A stretch of DNA of 15,949 bases from the NCBI GenBank assembly GCA_025455505.1, contig JALOMK010000010.1, forward strand, positions 1 through 15,949, in the 5' to 3' direction. A program made the translations under genes and the position numbers. This document shows, in pieces, positions 7,909-15,004 of the stretch (position 1 is the stretch's first letter; each line of letters starts with the position of its first letter). This DNA is from Bacteroidales bacterium (GTDB lineage: Bacteria; Bacteroidota; Bacteroidia; Bacteroidales; VadinHA17). The notes below the pieces were generated by a model. The model saw only the letters and a list, made by a program, of their open reading frames with translations. It was not told where the DNA came from and did no database searches.

Positions 7909-7923
7909 GCTTTCCGCGAAAGC
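7909..7923 (-). promoter_or_regulatory. Leader hairpin upstream of the mltF-like gene
   Basis: A perfect inverted repeat with 6-bp arms, GCTTTC-CGC-GAAAGC as read on the + strand. In mltF mRNA (minus strand) it would fold near the 5' end, between the predicted start site and the TTG. No U-run follows, so it is not an obvious terminator for the porin gene. A role in mRNA stability or initiation control is inference. Confidence 0.4.
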
Positions 7924-7928
7924 GGGTG

Positions 7929-7959
7929 CAAAGATAGCGTTTTTTTCCTAATCGTAAAA
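7929..7959 (-). promoter_or_regulatory. Candidate Bacteroidota housekeeping promoter for mltF
   Basis: On the minus strand the -7 element TATCTTTG (+ strand 7929-7936) matches the Bacteroidota consensus TAnnTTTG exactly. Nineteen bases upstream is TTTT (7956-7959), one mismatch from the -33 TTTG. The spacer contains an A7 run. The -33 part lies inside the last codons of the porin gene. The predicted start site is about 30 nt before the mltF TTG. The spacing fits the known 19-21 bp; the -33 half is weak. Confidence 0.5.
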
Positions 7960-9870
7960 TGTCCATGCCAGCCCATAACGGAACATCCTGACATTCATAG
8001 GATAAGAAGGCACCATGAAGTAATCAAGTCCCATCAGTCCGGAGTTGACATGATCGAACATGAAGAACATCCTCGTGCGCTTAAGTTTCATATTGAGGAA
8101 GGGACTTATATACGGATAATTGCCCAGTTTTTCGGCATCCTGTCTGTAGAACCTGCCGGTGGCTGGCATGTAGCTGTCGGGGTAGTAGCCTGTATGGAAC
8201 AGGAGGTCGGCGCCGATCTGGATGTTAAGCCGGCCACCGGTGGATTCAAAGAAAAACTGGTGGTCAAAGTAGACTGCGGCCCTCAGGGCGGCAAGTGGCA
8301 GGTTGAGAACATCTGCATTTGAGCTCTGCTGAAGTATCACATCCGTGTCGATGTGGAACTCCCATGCCCTCAGGTTCTTCGAAACAGTAACGGCCGCAAC
8401 TGAAAGTCCGCCGGCATGCTGGCCGGGCAGAGCAGTGGTACCGAAATATGTGTAGTTATCTATTATTGCATAATTGAATTTCAGCATCATGTTCCTTCCG
8501 GGATGACTGAAACTTGTCCCGGCATCAATCCTGAATTCCTTTCCCATGTTGTTGCCCCACACGAAATTATTCCCTCCCCACTGCTCATACCAGAACGAAG
8601 GTTGCGTATTCGATACCCCGCCTGTTATAAGCCACTCAGCAGATCCTTTGCTGAGTGCGAATGTTTTTGATATCTCTCCCCTTACAGCAAAATCCCCCCC
8701 CCTGTATCCCGTAAGGAAAAGTTCCCCGTCGGCTTTCCAGCTGAACTTATCTCCTATGTTGCTGAACAGTTTTCCAACAAGAACGTTATTGTTCTTTTTC
8801 CACACGGCTGTATCGGAGAGAAGAGTATCGTAAGTAGGAATTATCTGGCTGTACCTGAACAGCTCATTCCTCAGTCCCACACCTCCCCCGAGAGCGAACC
8901 TGCGCGACTCATCTGTTGAGAAGTCGAAGCGGACTGTGTTTCGCATCACCCTCATCGACAGGGAGTCAAATGTTGCAGACTGGCTTATGTAAGTTGTATC
9001 ATAGAAATCCCCTGCCGGATAGCTGTCGGAATAAACCCTCTTGTTGCCTTCGAGTGTTAAGATGTGCGAAAAAGTGCCGCTGAGCCCGAAAAGTCCCTTT
9101 TTAACTGAACCTGAACTGTCTGATGAGGCTTTCTTCCCTCCTCCGGTTGCGTATTTCTGAACGAGCAGCAGGTTCCTGTTCCTGAGGGAGCTGTAGGCAT
9201 TGTTTAGCCCGCCAAGCCTGACGGGCACATCCCGGGTATTTTCCTGTTCGAGAAATTCCTTTCCCGTAATGCCACCGTTCTCAAATGATTTAATATTATT
9301 GATGCCCCCGGCAAAATACAGGCTGTACCTCTTTCCCGTATACGACGAGAACAGGGTGAAAGTCTTGTTTTCCGCCCTCTGGTAGTTATACTGCCCCAGG
9401 TCGTAAATAATGTCATATATAAGTCCGAAATTAAGGAACCTGTTCACGTTCTGAGAATGCCTGAACCTGAATGTCTGTTCCGATGTCTCCCTCGGAATTG
9501 CATAAGTCCAGACGAACTCGGTAAAAGGAACCTGTGTATTCATGAAGAGAGCATTCTCAGGAACATGCATGAATGGAGCATAATGCGAGTAGAGGAACCT
9601 GTCGGGATTGCTTATCCTGTCGAAGAAATTCATCTGCATGAAAGGCAGTCCGTAATTTCCAAGCATTACGTTTACAGGAGAATGCCTGTCGGCAATCCTG
9701 AACCTGTTGAAAAGGCTGAATACAGTGTCAAATTGAATTATTTCCTCTTCGGTGAAATCCGAAGAGAGGTTCCACTGCTTAAGGATCAATGGCTTCAGTG
9801 TGTCCTTGTCCTGTCCGAAAACCGCCGCCGGCAGAACAAGAAGAAGCATTATCGATACTTTCCTGATCAT
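7948..9870 (-). CDS. Putative outer-membrane porin (PF14121-like)
   Basis: Predicted outer-membrane beta-barrel of 640 aa. The N-terminus MIRKVSIMLLLVLPAAVFG-QDKD is a signal peptide of about 19 residues. I chose the ATG at 9870; a TTG at 9879 would only add MLP. The mature protein has many alternating aromatic/polar strands (for example FTLFSSYTGKRYSLYFAGGINN and MMLKFNYAIIDNYTYFGTTAL) and ends in a strand, MFRYGLAWTFYD. The pattern, including the QVPFTEFVWTYA region and the repeated FGLIYDIIYDLGQY-type strands, resembles the Bacteroidota 'putative porin' family (PF14121). The transported solute is unknown. A G9 tract in the coding strand (8694-8702) encodes R-G-G-D. The gene follows ftsZ after only 26 bp with no terminator, so it is probably read from the division operon as well. 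Confidence 0.85.
   Translation of the reverse strand: MIRKVSIMLLLVLPAAVFGQDKDTLKPLILKQWNLSSDFTEEEIIQFDTVFSLFNRFRIADRHSPVNVMLGNYGLPFMQMNFFDRISNPDRFLYSHYAPFMHVPENALFMNTQVPFTEFVWTYAIPRETSEQTFRFRHSQNVNRFLNFGLIYDIIYDLGQYNYQRAENKTFTLFSSYTGKRYSLYFAGGINNIKSFENGGITGKEFLEQENTRDVPVRLGGLNNAYSSLRNRNLLLVQKYATGGGKKASSDSSGSVKKGLFGLSGTFSHILTLEGNKRVYSDSYPAGDFYDTTYISQSATFDSLSMRVMRNTVRFDFSTDESRRFALGGGVGLRNELFRYSQIIPTYDTLLSDTAVWKKNNNVLVGKLFSNIGDKFSWKADGELFLTGYRGGDFAVRGEISKTFALSKGSAEWLITGGVSNTQPSFWYEQWGGNNFVWGNNMGKEFRIDAGTSFSHPGRNMMLKFNYAIIDNYTYFGTTALPGQHAGGLSVAAVTVSKNLRAWEFHIDTDVILQQSSNADVLNLPLAALRAAVYFDHQFFFESTGGRLNIQIGADLLFHTGYYPDSYMPATGRFYRQDAEKLGNYPYISPFLNMKLKRTRMFFMFDHVNSGLMGLDYFMVPSYPMNVRMFRYGLAWTFYD
8694..8702 (-). 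repeat. G9 homopolymer tract inside the porin gene
   Basis: Nine consecutive C on the + strand, so nine G in the porin coding strand, spanning the codons AGG GGG GGG GAT in the middle of the gene. In the sequence as given the frame is intact. Loss or gain of one base would shift the frame in the middle of the barrel. Poly-G tracts of this length are known contingency loci in surface-protein genes of several bacteria. Confidence 0.9.
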
Positions 9871-9896
9871 CGGCAGCAAATATAGGAAATCAATTC

Positions 9897-11381
9897 CTAA
9901 TCGACGTTGTCATTCAGGTAGGCATTGTTTTCCCTCAGGACGGGTTCATCATCGTCATCGGATGAAAGAGTGAATTTCGACAGCTTGCTGTTGGAGGCTT
10001 TTTCAGGCGGACCCAGAGAGAGGTTTCTGCGTACATATGCCGGGACATCCTCGAAAGTGTCGATATTCTCCTTCATTGTCTTGTTTGAGAGACCTTCCTT
10101 CTTGAGTATGTTCTGCATGTGCTTGACCTTCCGAAGCATGGCGTCGGGTTTTTCGCGCGGCGATCCCTCCGATTCCTTCTTAACGGCAGCAGGCGTTGAG
10201 TATTCCTCGCCCGGTTCAAGGTTAAAGTCAATAATTCCCTGCGACTCCTCGTCGATATCTGAAATTACATGCTTACGGCTCTTGTCGTGCACTGAAAATA
10301 CCTCAGCCCCTCTATCGGGAATGAGTCCCTGCGGTATTTGTGCAGGGGGAGCCAGCAACTCTACAGACTCGGGCCTCTTTGCCTTGTATGGCTGAAATAT
10401 GCTGTTTGCCTCGAAGCCTGTTGCAATTACAGTAACACTGATCTCATCGGTCAGGTTCTCATCTTTCGAAAGACCCCTGATTATAAGAGCATCATCAGAA
10501 GCCGCATCGTACATATAGTCGGTGATCTCGCCCAGTTCATCCATTGTTATCTCGTGCTCACCGGTTCCCGATGAGATATTTATCAGGATGCTGTTTGCAC
10601 CTGTAATATCGTTCGAATTGAGAAGGGGTGATGCAAGGGCGTTCTCTATTGCCTTTATTGCCCTGTTTTCGCCCGAGGCGTTTCCCATTCCCATGAGCGC
10701 AACACCTGAGTTCTTCATAACAGTTTCAACATCGGCAAAGTCGACGTTTATATAGCCAGTAACAGTTATTATCTCGGCAATACCCTTAACTGCCGTTGTC
10801 AGTACATCATCGGCCTTCTCGAAAGCTGTAGAAACCGGCTGGTTACCGTAAATCTCGCGGAGCTTCTCATTGTTTATCACAAGGAGTGAATCAACATAAT
10901 CCTTAAGTTCGTTCACGCCGTCGATAGCCTGCCTGATGCGTACCTTCCCTTCCGATTTGAAGGGTATTGTAACAACTGCAATCGTCAAAAGGCCGGCGTC
11001 CCTGCAGGCTTTTGCAATAACAGGAGTGGCGCCGGTTCCGGTCCCGCCTCCCATGCCGGTGGTTATGAATACCATCCTGGTGTTTCCCGAGAGTGCATTC
11101 ATTACATTGTCAAGATTCTCAAGGGCAGCCTGCCTGCCTATCTCTGGCCTGCTTCCTGCACCCCTGCCTTCCGTAAGAGACTCCCCTATCTGCACTTTAA
11201 CCGGAACCGGGCATTTGGCAAGAGCCTGGTGGTCGGTATTGCAGACAACAAAATTCACATCCCTTATACCTTTCTCGAACATGTGCGTAACGGCATTATT
11301 CCCGCCTCCGCCTATACCGACGACCTTGATTATTGAAGACCTCTCCACGGGAAGATCAAAGTTCATTATCTCGTCTGACAT
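9897..11381 (-). CDS. ftsZ: Cell division protein FtsZ
   Basis: Tubulin-like GTPase of 494 aa that polymerises into the Z-ring at midcell. The nucleotide-binding loop GIGGGGNNAV (22-31), tubulin signature GGGTGTGATP (111-120) and catalytic T7 loop NVDFADV (212-218) are intact. The globular part ends near residue 325. A disordered linker of about 120 residues leads to a conserved C-terminal peptide, DVPAYVRRNLSL (445-456), expected to contact FtsA. Unlike E. coli FtsZ (383 aa), the protein continues for about 38 residues through an acidic DDDDEP patch to LRENNAYLNDNVD. I recall such a tail from Bacteroidales FtsZ. It is the last gene of the dcw cluster, 41 bp after ftsA. The ATG is not preceded by a Shine-Dalgarno motif. 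Confidence 0.98.
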   Translation of the reverse strand: MSDEIMNFDLPVERSSIIKVVGIGGGGNNAVTHMFEKGIRDVNFVVCNTDHQALAKCPVPVKVQIGESLTEGRGAGSRPEIGRQAALENLDNVMNALSGNTRMVFITTGMGGGTGTGATPVIAKACRDAGLLTIAVVTIPFKSEGKVRIRQAIDGVNELKDYVDSLLVINNEKLREIYGNQPVSTAFEKADDVLTTAVKGIAEIITVTGYINVDFADVETVMKNSGVALMGMGNASGENRAIKAIENALASPLLNSNDITGANSILINISSGTGEHEITMDELGEITDYMYDAASDDALIIRGLSKDENLTDEISVTVIATGFEANSIFQPYKAKRPESVELLAPPAQIPQGLIPDRGAEVFSVHDKSRKHVISDIDEESQGIIDFNLEPGEEYSTPAAVKKESEGSPREKPDAMLRKVKHMQNILKKEGLSNKTMKENIDTFEDVPAYVRRNLSLGPPEKASNSKLSKFTLSSDDDDEPVLRENNAYLNDNVD

Positions 11382-11422
11382 TGCTATTGGTTTTGTTAGA
11401 TTCTGTTAATCAATGCTGTAAG

Positions 11423-12814
11423 CTACTTTATGGGTTGATCCTCTACCTCGAACATCTTTGTAATGAAGGCTTTCCATTTGTCTGTGATAGAAGGCCTGTC
11501 ACCCGAAGGTTCGTCCCTTATGCCGGCGGCTGAAACCTGATGCCCGGCTTCTTCCCTGACCTTGTCAGTATGTTCTTCTTCCTCTGCAGGTCTGAATTCC
11601 TGCTTCGTCCTCACATATTCCTCGCTTGTACCTGCATCGAATGACTTCTTGTAGGTGTCGAGGTAATCGAAGCCCCTCATTATAAGACCGACGCTTGTTG
11701 CATACATGGGCTGGTTGATCTCGTTCCTTGCTGTTCCGGAAAGGTGTTCATTTGGAATACCTATCCTGACATCCATTGCAGTCTTGAACTTCATCAGCTG
11801 GGGAAGGTGCCTTAGCATTGCCCCGCCCCCGGTTATTACTACGCCGGCAGCCAGCTTGTCGGCATATCCTGAGTTCTGAATCTCAAAGTTCACTGCATCG
11901 ATTATCTCTTCCATCCTCGACTGGATAATATAGGCGAGGCTCCTGAACGAGATCTCCTTGGGGTCTCTTCCGCCAATTCCGGGGATTGAAACAACCTTGT
12001 CGTCGGGAGCAAGATCGCCGAGTGCCGAACCATACTGGATCTTCAGCTGTTCAGCATGGCGCTGCAGAATGGCGCATCCTTCCTTTATATCCTTTGTGAT
12101 CACATTGCCTCCGAAGGGTATAACAGCAGTATGCCTGATGATGTCATCATAAAACACTGCCACATCAGTTGTGCCTCCTCCTATGTCGACAAGGACAACT
12201 CCCGCTTCCTTCTCGTCTTCTGTGAGGACTGCATCGGATGAAGCCAGAGGCTCGAGGATCATATCCTTCACATTGAGACCGGCTTTTCTTATGCATTTTT
12301 CAATGTTCTTTGCCGCGGCAACCTGTCCTATTACGATATGGAAATTGGCCTCCAGCCTCCTTCCGCACATGCCTATGGGGCTCTTAACGCCGGTCTCGTT
12401 ATCGACTATGAAATTCTGGGGGATAACATGAATTATCTCTTCCCCTATGTCGATGTGAATCTTATGCATGTCTTCGATAAGCTTGAAGACCTCCTCCTTC
12501 TTTATCTCATCATCATAGGCATCGCGGGTAATATAGCCGCGGTTCTTCATGCTTTTGATATGCTGGCCGGCAATTCCAACAAACACTTCGGAAAACATTA
12601 TTCCGGAGCGTTTCTGAACGTCCTCAACTGTTGTCTGTATGGCCTGAACTGTCTCTTCTATGTTCAGTACCACACCCCGTTTCACGCCCTTCGAGAGGGC
12701 CTTGCTCAAGCCGAGTATCTCGATCTTGCCGTTTTCATTCTTCCTTCCGACAATTGCCACAATCTTTGTTGTGCCTATGTCGATTGCCGCTACAATCTGG
12801 TTTTTTTTGCTCAT
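11423..12814 (-). CDS. ftsA: Cell division protein FtsA
   Basis: Actin-like ATPase of 463 aa that tethers FtsZ to the membrane and recruits later divisome proteins. Phosphate loops are visible at IDIGTTKIVAIVG (11-23) and VDIGGGTTDVAVF (209-221), and the adenosine-binding motif at VVITGGGAMLRHL (325-337). The SHS2/1C region lies between them (about 85-165). After a charged linker rich in E and R (about 395-440), the protein ends in an amphipathic helix, DKWKAFITKMFEVED (445-459), the membrane-targeting sequence. Codons 2-5 (AGC AAA AAA AAC) form an A8 run directly after the start. The gene lies 22 bp after ftsQ and 41 bp before ftsZ, in the normal order. Confidence 0.98.
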   Translation of the reverse strand: MSKKNQIVAAIDIGTTKIVAIVGRKNENGKIEILGLSKALSKGVKRGVVLNIEETVQAIQTTVEDVQKRSGIMFSEVFVGIAGQHIKSMKNRGYITRDAYDDEIKKEEVFKLIEDMHKIHIDIGEEIIHVIPQNFIVDNETGVKSPIGMCGRRLEANFHIVIGQVAAAKNIEKCIRKAGLNVKDMILEPLASSDAVLTEDEKEAGVVLVDIGGGTTDVAVFYDDIIRHTAVIPFGGNVITKDIKEGCAILQRHAEQLKIQYGSALGDLAPDDKVVSIPGIGGRDPKEISFRSLAYIIQSRMEEIIDAVNFEIQNSGYADKLAAGVVITGGGAMLRHLPQLMKFKTAMDVRIGIPNEHLSGTARNEINQPMYATSVGLIMRGFDYLDTYKKSFDAGTSEEYVRTKQEFRPAEEEEHTDKVREEAGHQVSAAGIRDEPSGDRPSITDKWKAFITKMFEVEDQPIK

Positions 12815-12836
12815 GGTATGCTCTGGTTGTTTCAGT

Positions 12837-13613
12837 TTATCTTTTTTTGCAGACTATCTGGTCTTTATATTCAAGGTTTATTATTCTGTATTTATTCCAG
12901 CCAACTTCAGGCAGGACCTTCTCGTAAAAGGCCCCAAGGTTGCGAAGCTTGTCTTCAACGTTTTCTATAGTCCCGAGATGCACAAGGTGGTTTCCAACCC
13001 TCGGTATCAGGTTAATCTCGCTATTCCCGTCGACATGTATCTGGTCGATCTGGGCCGACCAGAAACTGTCGTCCTCAATGTGATTCACGAGAGTGAAGAC
13101 ATCCCTGAGCACTGTCTTTTTTATGGTTGTGTCAAAGATGCTTACACCGTTGAGCATGGCCTGGCTTATCGTAACATCGCCGACAACAACGTGCAGCCGC
13201 GGGTTATAAGGATTCCTCTTCCTTATTATTACACCCTCACTGTCGATGAAGAAATCACCTCCTCCGTCAGGCATTATGCGGAATACGGGATTTCGCTGGT
13301 CGGCAAAAACATGTATCCTCCCGTCAATTCCCATGTAAACCTCAGCCTGCCTTAGTTCGCGAAGCTCCTGCACGGCAGATTCGAGTTCAGTGAGTTTAAG
13401 CTCCCTTACTGGTTTTCCGGCAAGCCGTCCTCCTTTATTATATACTATGTTCAGAAGGCTGCGCCTGGTTACGAAATGATACTGAGCCGAGTCTTTGATG
13501 TGCACCTCCACGCCGCTGCATGGACGCGATCCGGCAGTTATAGCCAGGTAGGCCGGCATTGCAGGGATGTACAGCAACGGGATTATGAACAATATTTTAA
13601 GCAGCACTCTCAT
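12837..13613 (-). CDS. ftsQ: Cell division protein FtsQ
   Basis: Bitopic inner-membrane divisome protein of 258 aa that links cytoplasmic FtsA/FtsZ with periplasmic synthesis. It has a very short cytoplasmic N-terminus, one TM helix (about 5-25), then a POTRA-like domain (about 34-105: VEVHIKDSAQYHFVTRRSLL ... AEVYMGIDGRIHVFADQRNP) and the beta domain (about 108-245, with FFIDSEGVIIRKR and DDSFWSAQIDQIHVDGNSEI). Sequence conservation in FtsQ is low. The call rests on this architecture plus position between murC and ftsA. Its ATG overlaps the murC stop by 4 bp (ATGA), so translation is probably coupled. No ddl gene sits between murC and ftsQ, unlike in Proteobacteria. Confidence 0.93.
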   Translation of the reverse strand: MRVLLKILFIIPLLYIPAMPAYLAITAGSRPCSGVEVHIKDSAQYHFVTRRSLLNIVYNKGGRLAGKPVRELKLTELESAVQELRELRQAEVYMGIDGRIHVFADQRNPVFRIMPDGGGDFFIDSEGVIIRKRNPYNPRLHVVVGDVTISQAMLNGVSIFDTTIKKTVLRDVFTLVNHIEDDSFWSAQIDQIHVDGNSEINLIPRVGNHLVHLGTIENVEDKLRNLGAFYEKVLPEVGWNKYRIINLEYKDQIVCKKR

Positions 13614-15004
13614 TTCAGCCTTTCATTCCTGATAAGTTTCTCAATCGGAGCGACAAGGGTATCAATGTCGCCGGCACCAATAGTCAGAAGCACGTCAAGC
13701 TCCATTATATCAAGCCTGGCAGGTATGTCCTTCTTCTCAAGCAATCTTTTCCTGGGATTCTTCATCCTGTCAAGGATAAGTTCCGAGCTCACTCCCGGGA
13801 TTGGTTTCTCACGCGCCGGGTATATAGGCAGCAGGATGACTTCATCGAGCTCATCCAGGATCCCGGCAAAGCCCTGTGCATGATCGAGAGTCCTCGAGAA
13901 CAGGTGAGGCTGGAAGATCCCTGTGATCTTTCTCGACCCGAAGTATTCCCTCACACAGGTGACGAAGGCCCGTATCTCTTCAGGATGATGGGCATAGTCA
14001 TCAACATATGTGATACCCGGGCTGTCGACCCTTATATCAAAGCGCCGCTTCACACCCCTGAAAAGAAGGACAGCCTTCCTTATCTCCTGTTCAGTTACTC
14101 CGCAGAGTGATGCAATTGCTATTGCTGCCGTTAAATTCTCAATATTGATTATCCCCGGGAAGGCAAAACGAAGGTCGCTTATAACAGACCCCGGCAAGCT
14201 TACGCTGAAGCTGTAATAATCATTCCTGCGTTCGATTCCGAAAGCCCTGAAGTCGCAGTCGTCTCCCAGTCCGTAGGTGAAGCATGTAACTCCTTCCGGC
14301 ACCCTCACAAGATGTCTTATCTTTGAATTCGCTATGAGGGTCCCTCCCCTCCTTATCTTTGCTATGAACTGGTTATATGCCTCAACCATTGTTGCATGGT
14401 CGCCGTAGATATCGAGGTGATCAGCATCGAGCGAGGTCACGACTGCCATCAGCGGGTTAAGCCTGAGGAAGGACCTGTCGAATTCATCGGCTTCCATCAC
14501 CGTGTAGCGGCTTTCACCTGTCAGCAGGTTCGAATCATAGTTCTTTGAGATGCCTCCGAGGAAAGCCGAGCAGTCTGTCTCAGACTGTTTCAGGAGGTGG
14601 GCTGTCATAGTGGAGACAGTTGTTTTGCCATGGGTGCCTGCAACTGCAAGGGTATCTGTATGATTTGATATCTCGCCCAGTATCTCCGCCCTTTTATACA
14701 GCCTGTAGCCTTTATCCCTGAAATGAGAAAGCACCTTGTTTTCCGGAGGGATTGCAGGAGTATAGACTACCAGGACCCTATCCCTTGTCACCGCATCGCT
14801 GAAGAGCTCTGGCAGAAGATGCGGATCATCATGGTAGATTATGCTGCAGCCCTGTGATGCGAGCGATTCAGAAACAGCTGAGGATGTCCTGTCGTATCCT
14901 GCCACAGTGTAGCCTCCCTTCCTGAAATAAAGTGCCAGGGCGCTCATTCCGATGCCACCGATGCCAACAAAAAAGACACCCTCTGTATTTCTGAAGTCAA
15001 TCAT
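13610..15004 (-). CDS. murC: UDP-N-acetylmuramate--L-alanine ligase MurC
   Basis: Cytosolic ligase adding L-Ala to UDP-MurNAc with ATP, the first step of the stem peptide. The N-terminal Rossmann motif FVGIGGIGMSALA (about 12-24), ATP loop AGTHGKTTVST (about 122-132), central EADEFDRSF and DADHLDIYGDH motifs, and C-terminal YAHHPEE and FQPHLFSRT are all present. I chose the ATG at 15004 (464 aa, MIDFRNTEGVFF), which gives the usual spacing to the glycine motif and an 8-bp overlap with the murG stop. An ATG at 15028 would add 8 residues and increase the overlap to 32 bp. All expected catalytic motifs are intact. It lies between murG and ftsQ, both of which it overlaps. Confidence 0.97.
   Translation of the reverse strand: MIDFRNTEGVFFVGIGGIGMSALALYFRKGGYTVAGYDRTSSAVSESLASQGCSIIYHDDPHLLPELFSDAVTRDRVLVVYTPAIPPENKVLSHFRDKGYRLYKRAEILGEISNHTDTLAVAGTHGKTTVSTMTAHLLKQSETDCSAFLGGISKNYDSNLLTGESRYTVMEADEFDRSFLRLNPLMAVVTSLDADHLDIYGDHATMVEAYNQFIAKIRRGGTLIANSKIRHLVRVPEGVTCFTYGLGDDCDFRAFGIERRNDYYSFSVSLPGSVISDLRFAFPGIINIENLTAAIAIASLCGVTEQEIRKAVLLFRGVKRRFDIRVDSPGITYVDDYAHHPEEIRAFVTCVREYFGSRKITGIFQPHLFSRTLDHAQGFAGILDELDEVILLPIYPAREKPIPGVSSELILDRMKNPRKRLLEKKDIPARLDIMELDVLLTIGAGDIDTLVAPIEKLIRNERLK

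Noticed and set aside
7909..7923. Hairpin after the porin gene as a rho-independent terminator.
   Set aside because: The stem is short and neither strand has a U-run after it, so it is better read as part of the mltF leader.
9871..9879. TTG at 9879 as the porin start.
   Set aside because: The ATG at 9870 gives a complete signal peptide, and the TTG adds only three residues.
9877..9884. TATATTTG on the minus strand just upstream of the porin ATG, an exact TAnnTTTG match.
   Set aside because: No TTTG-like -33 element lies 19-21 bp further upstream, and the start site would fall nearly on the ATG, giving a leaderless mRNA. Probably chance in a short A/T-rich gap.
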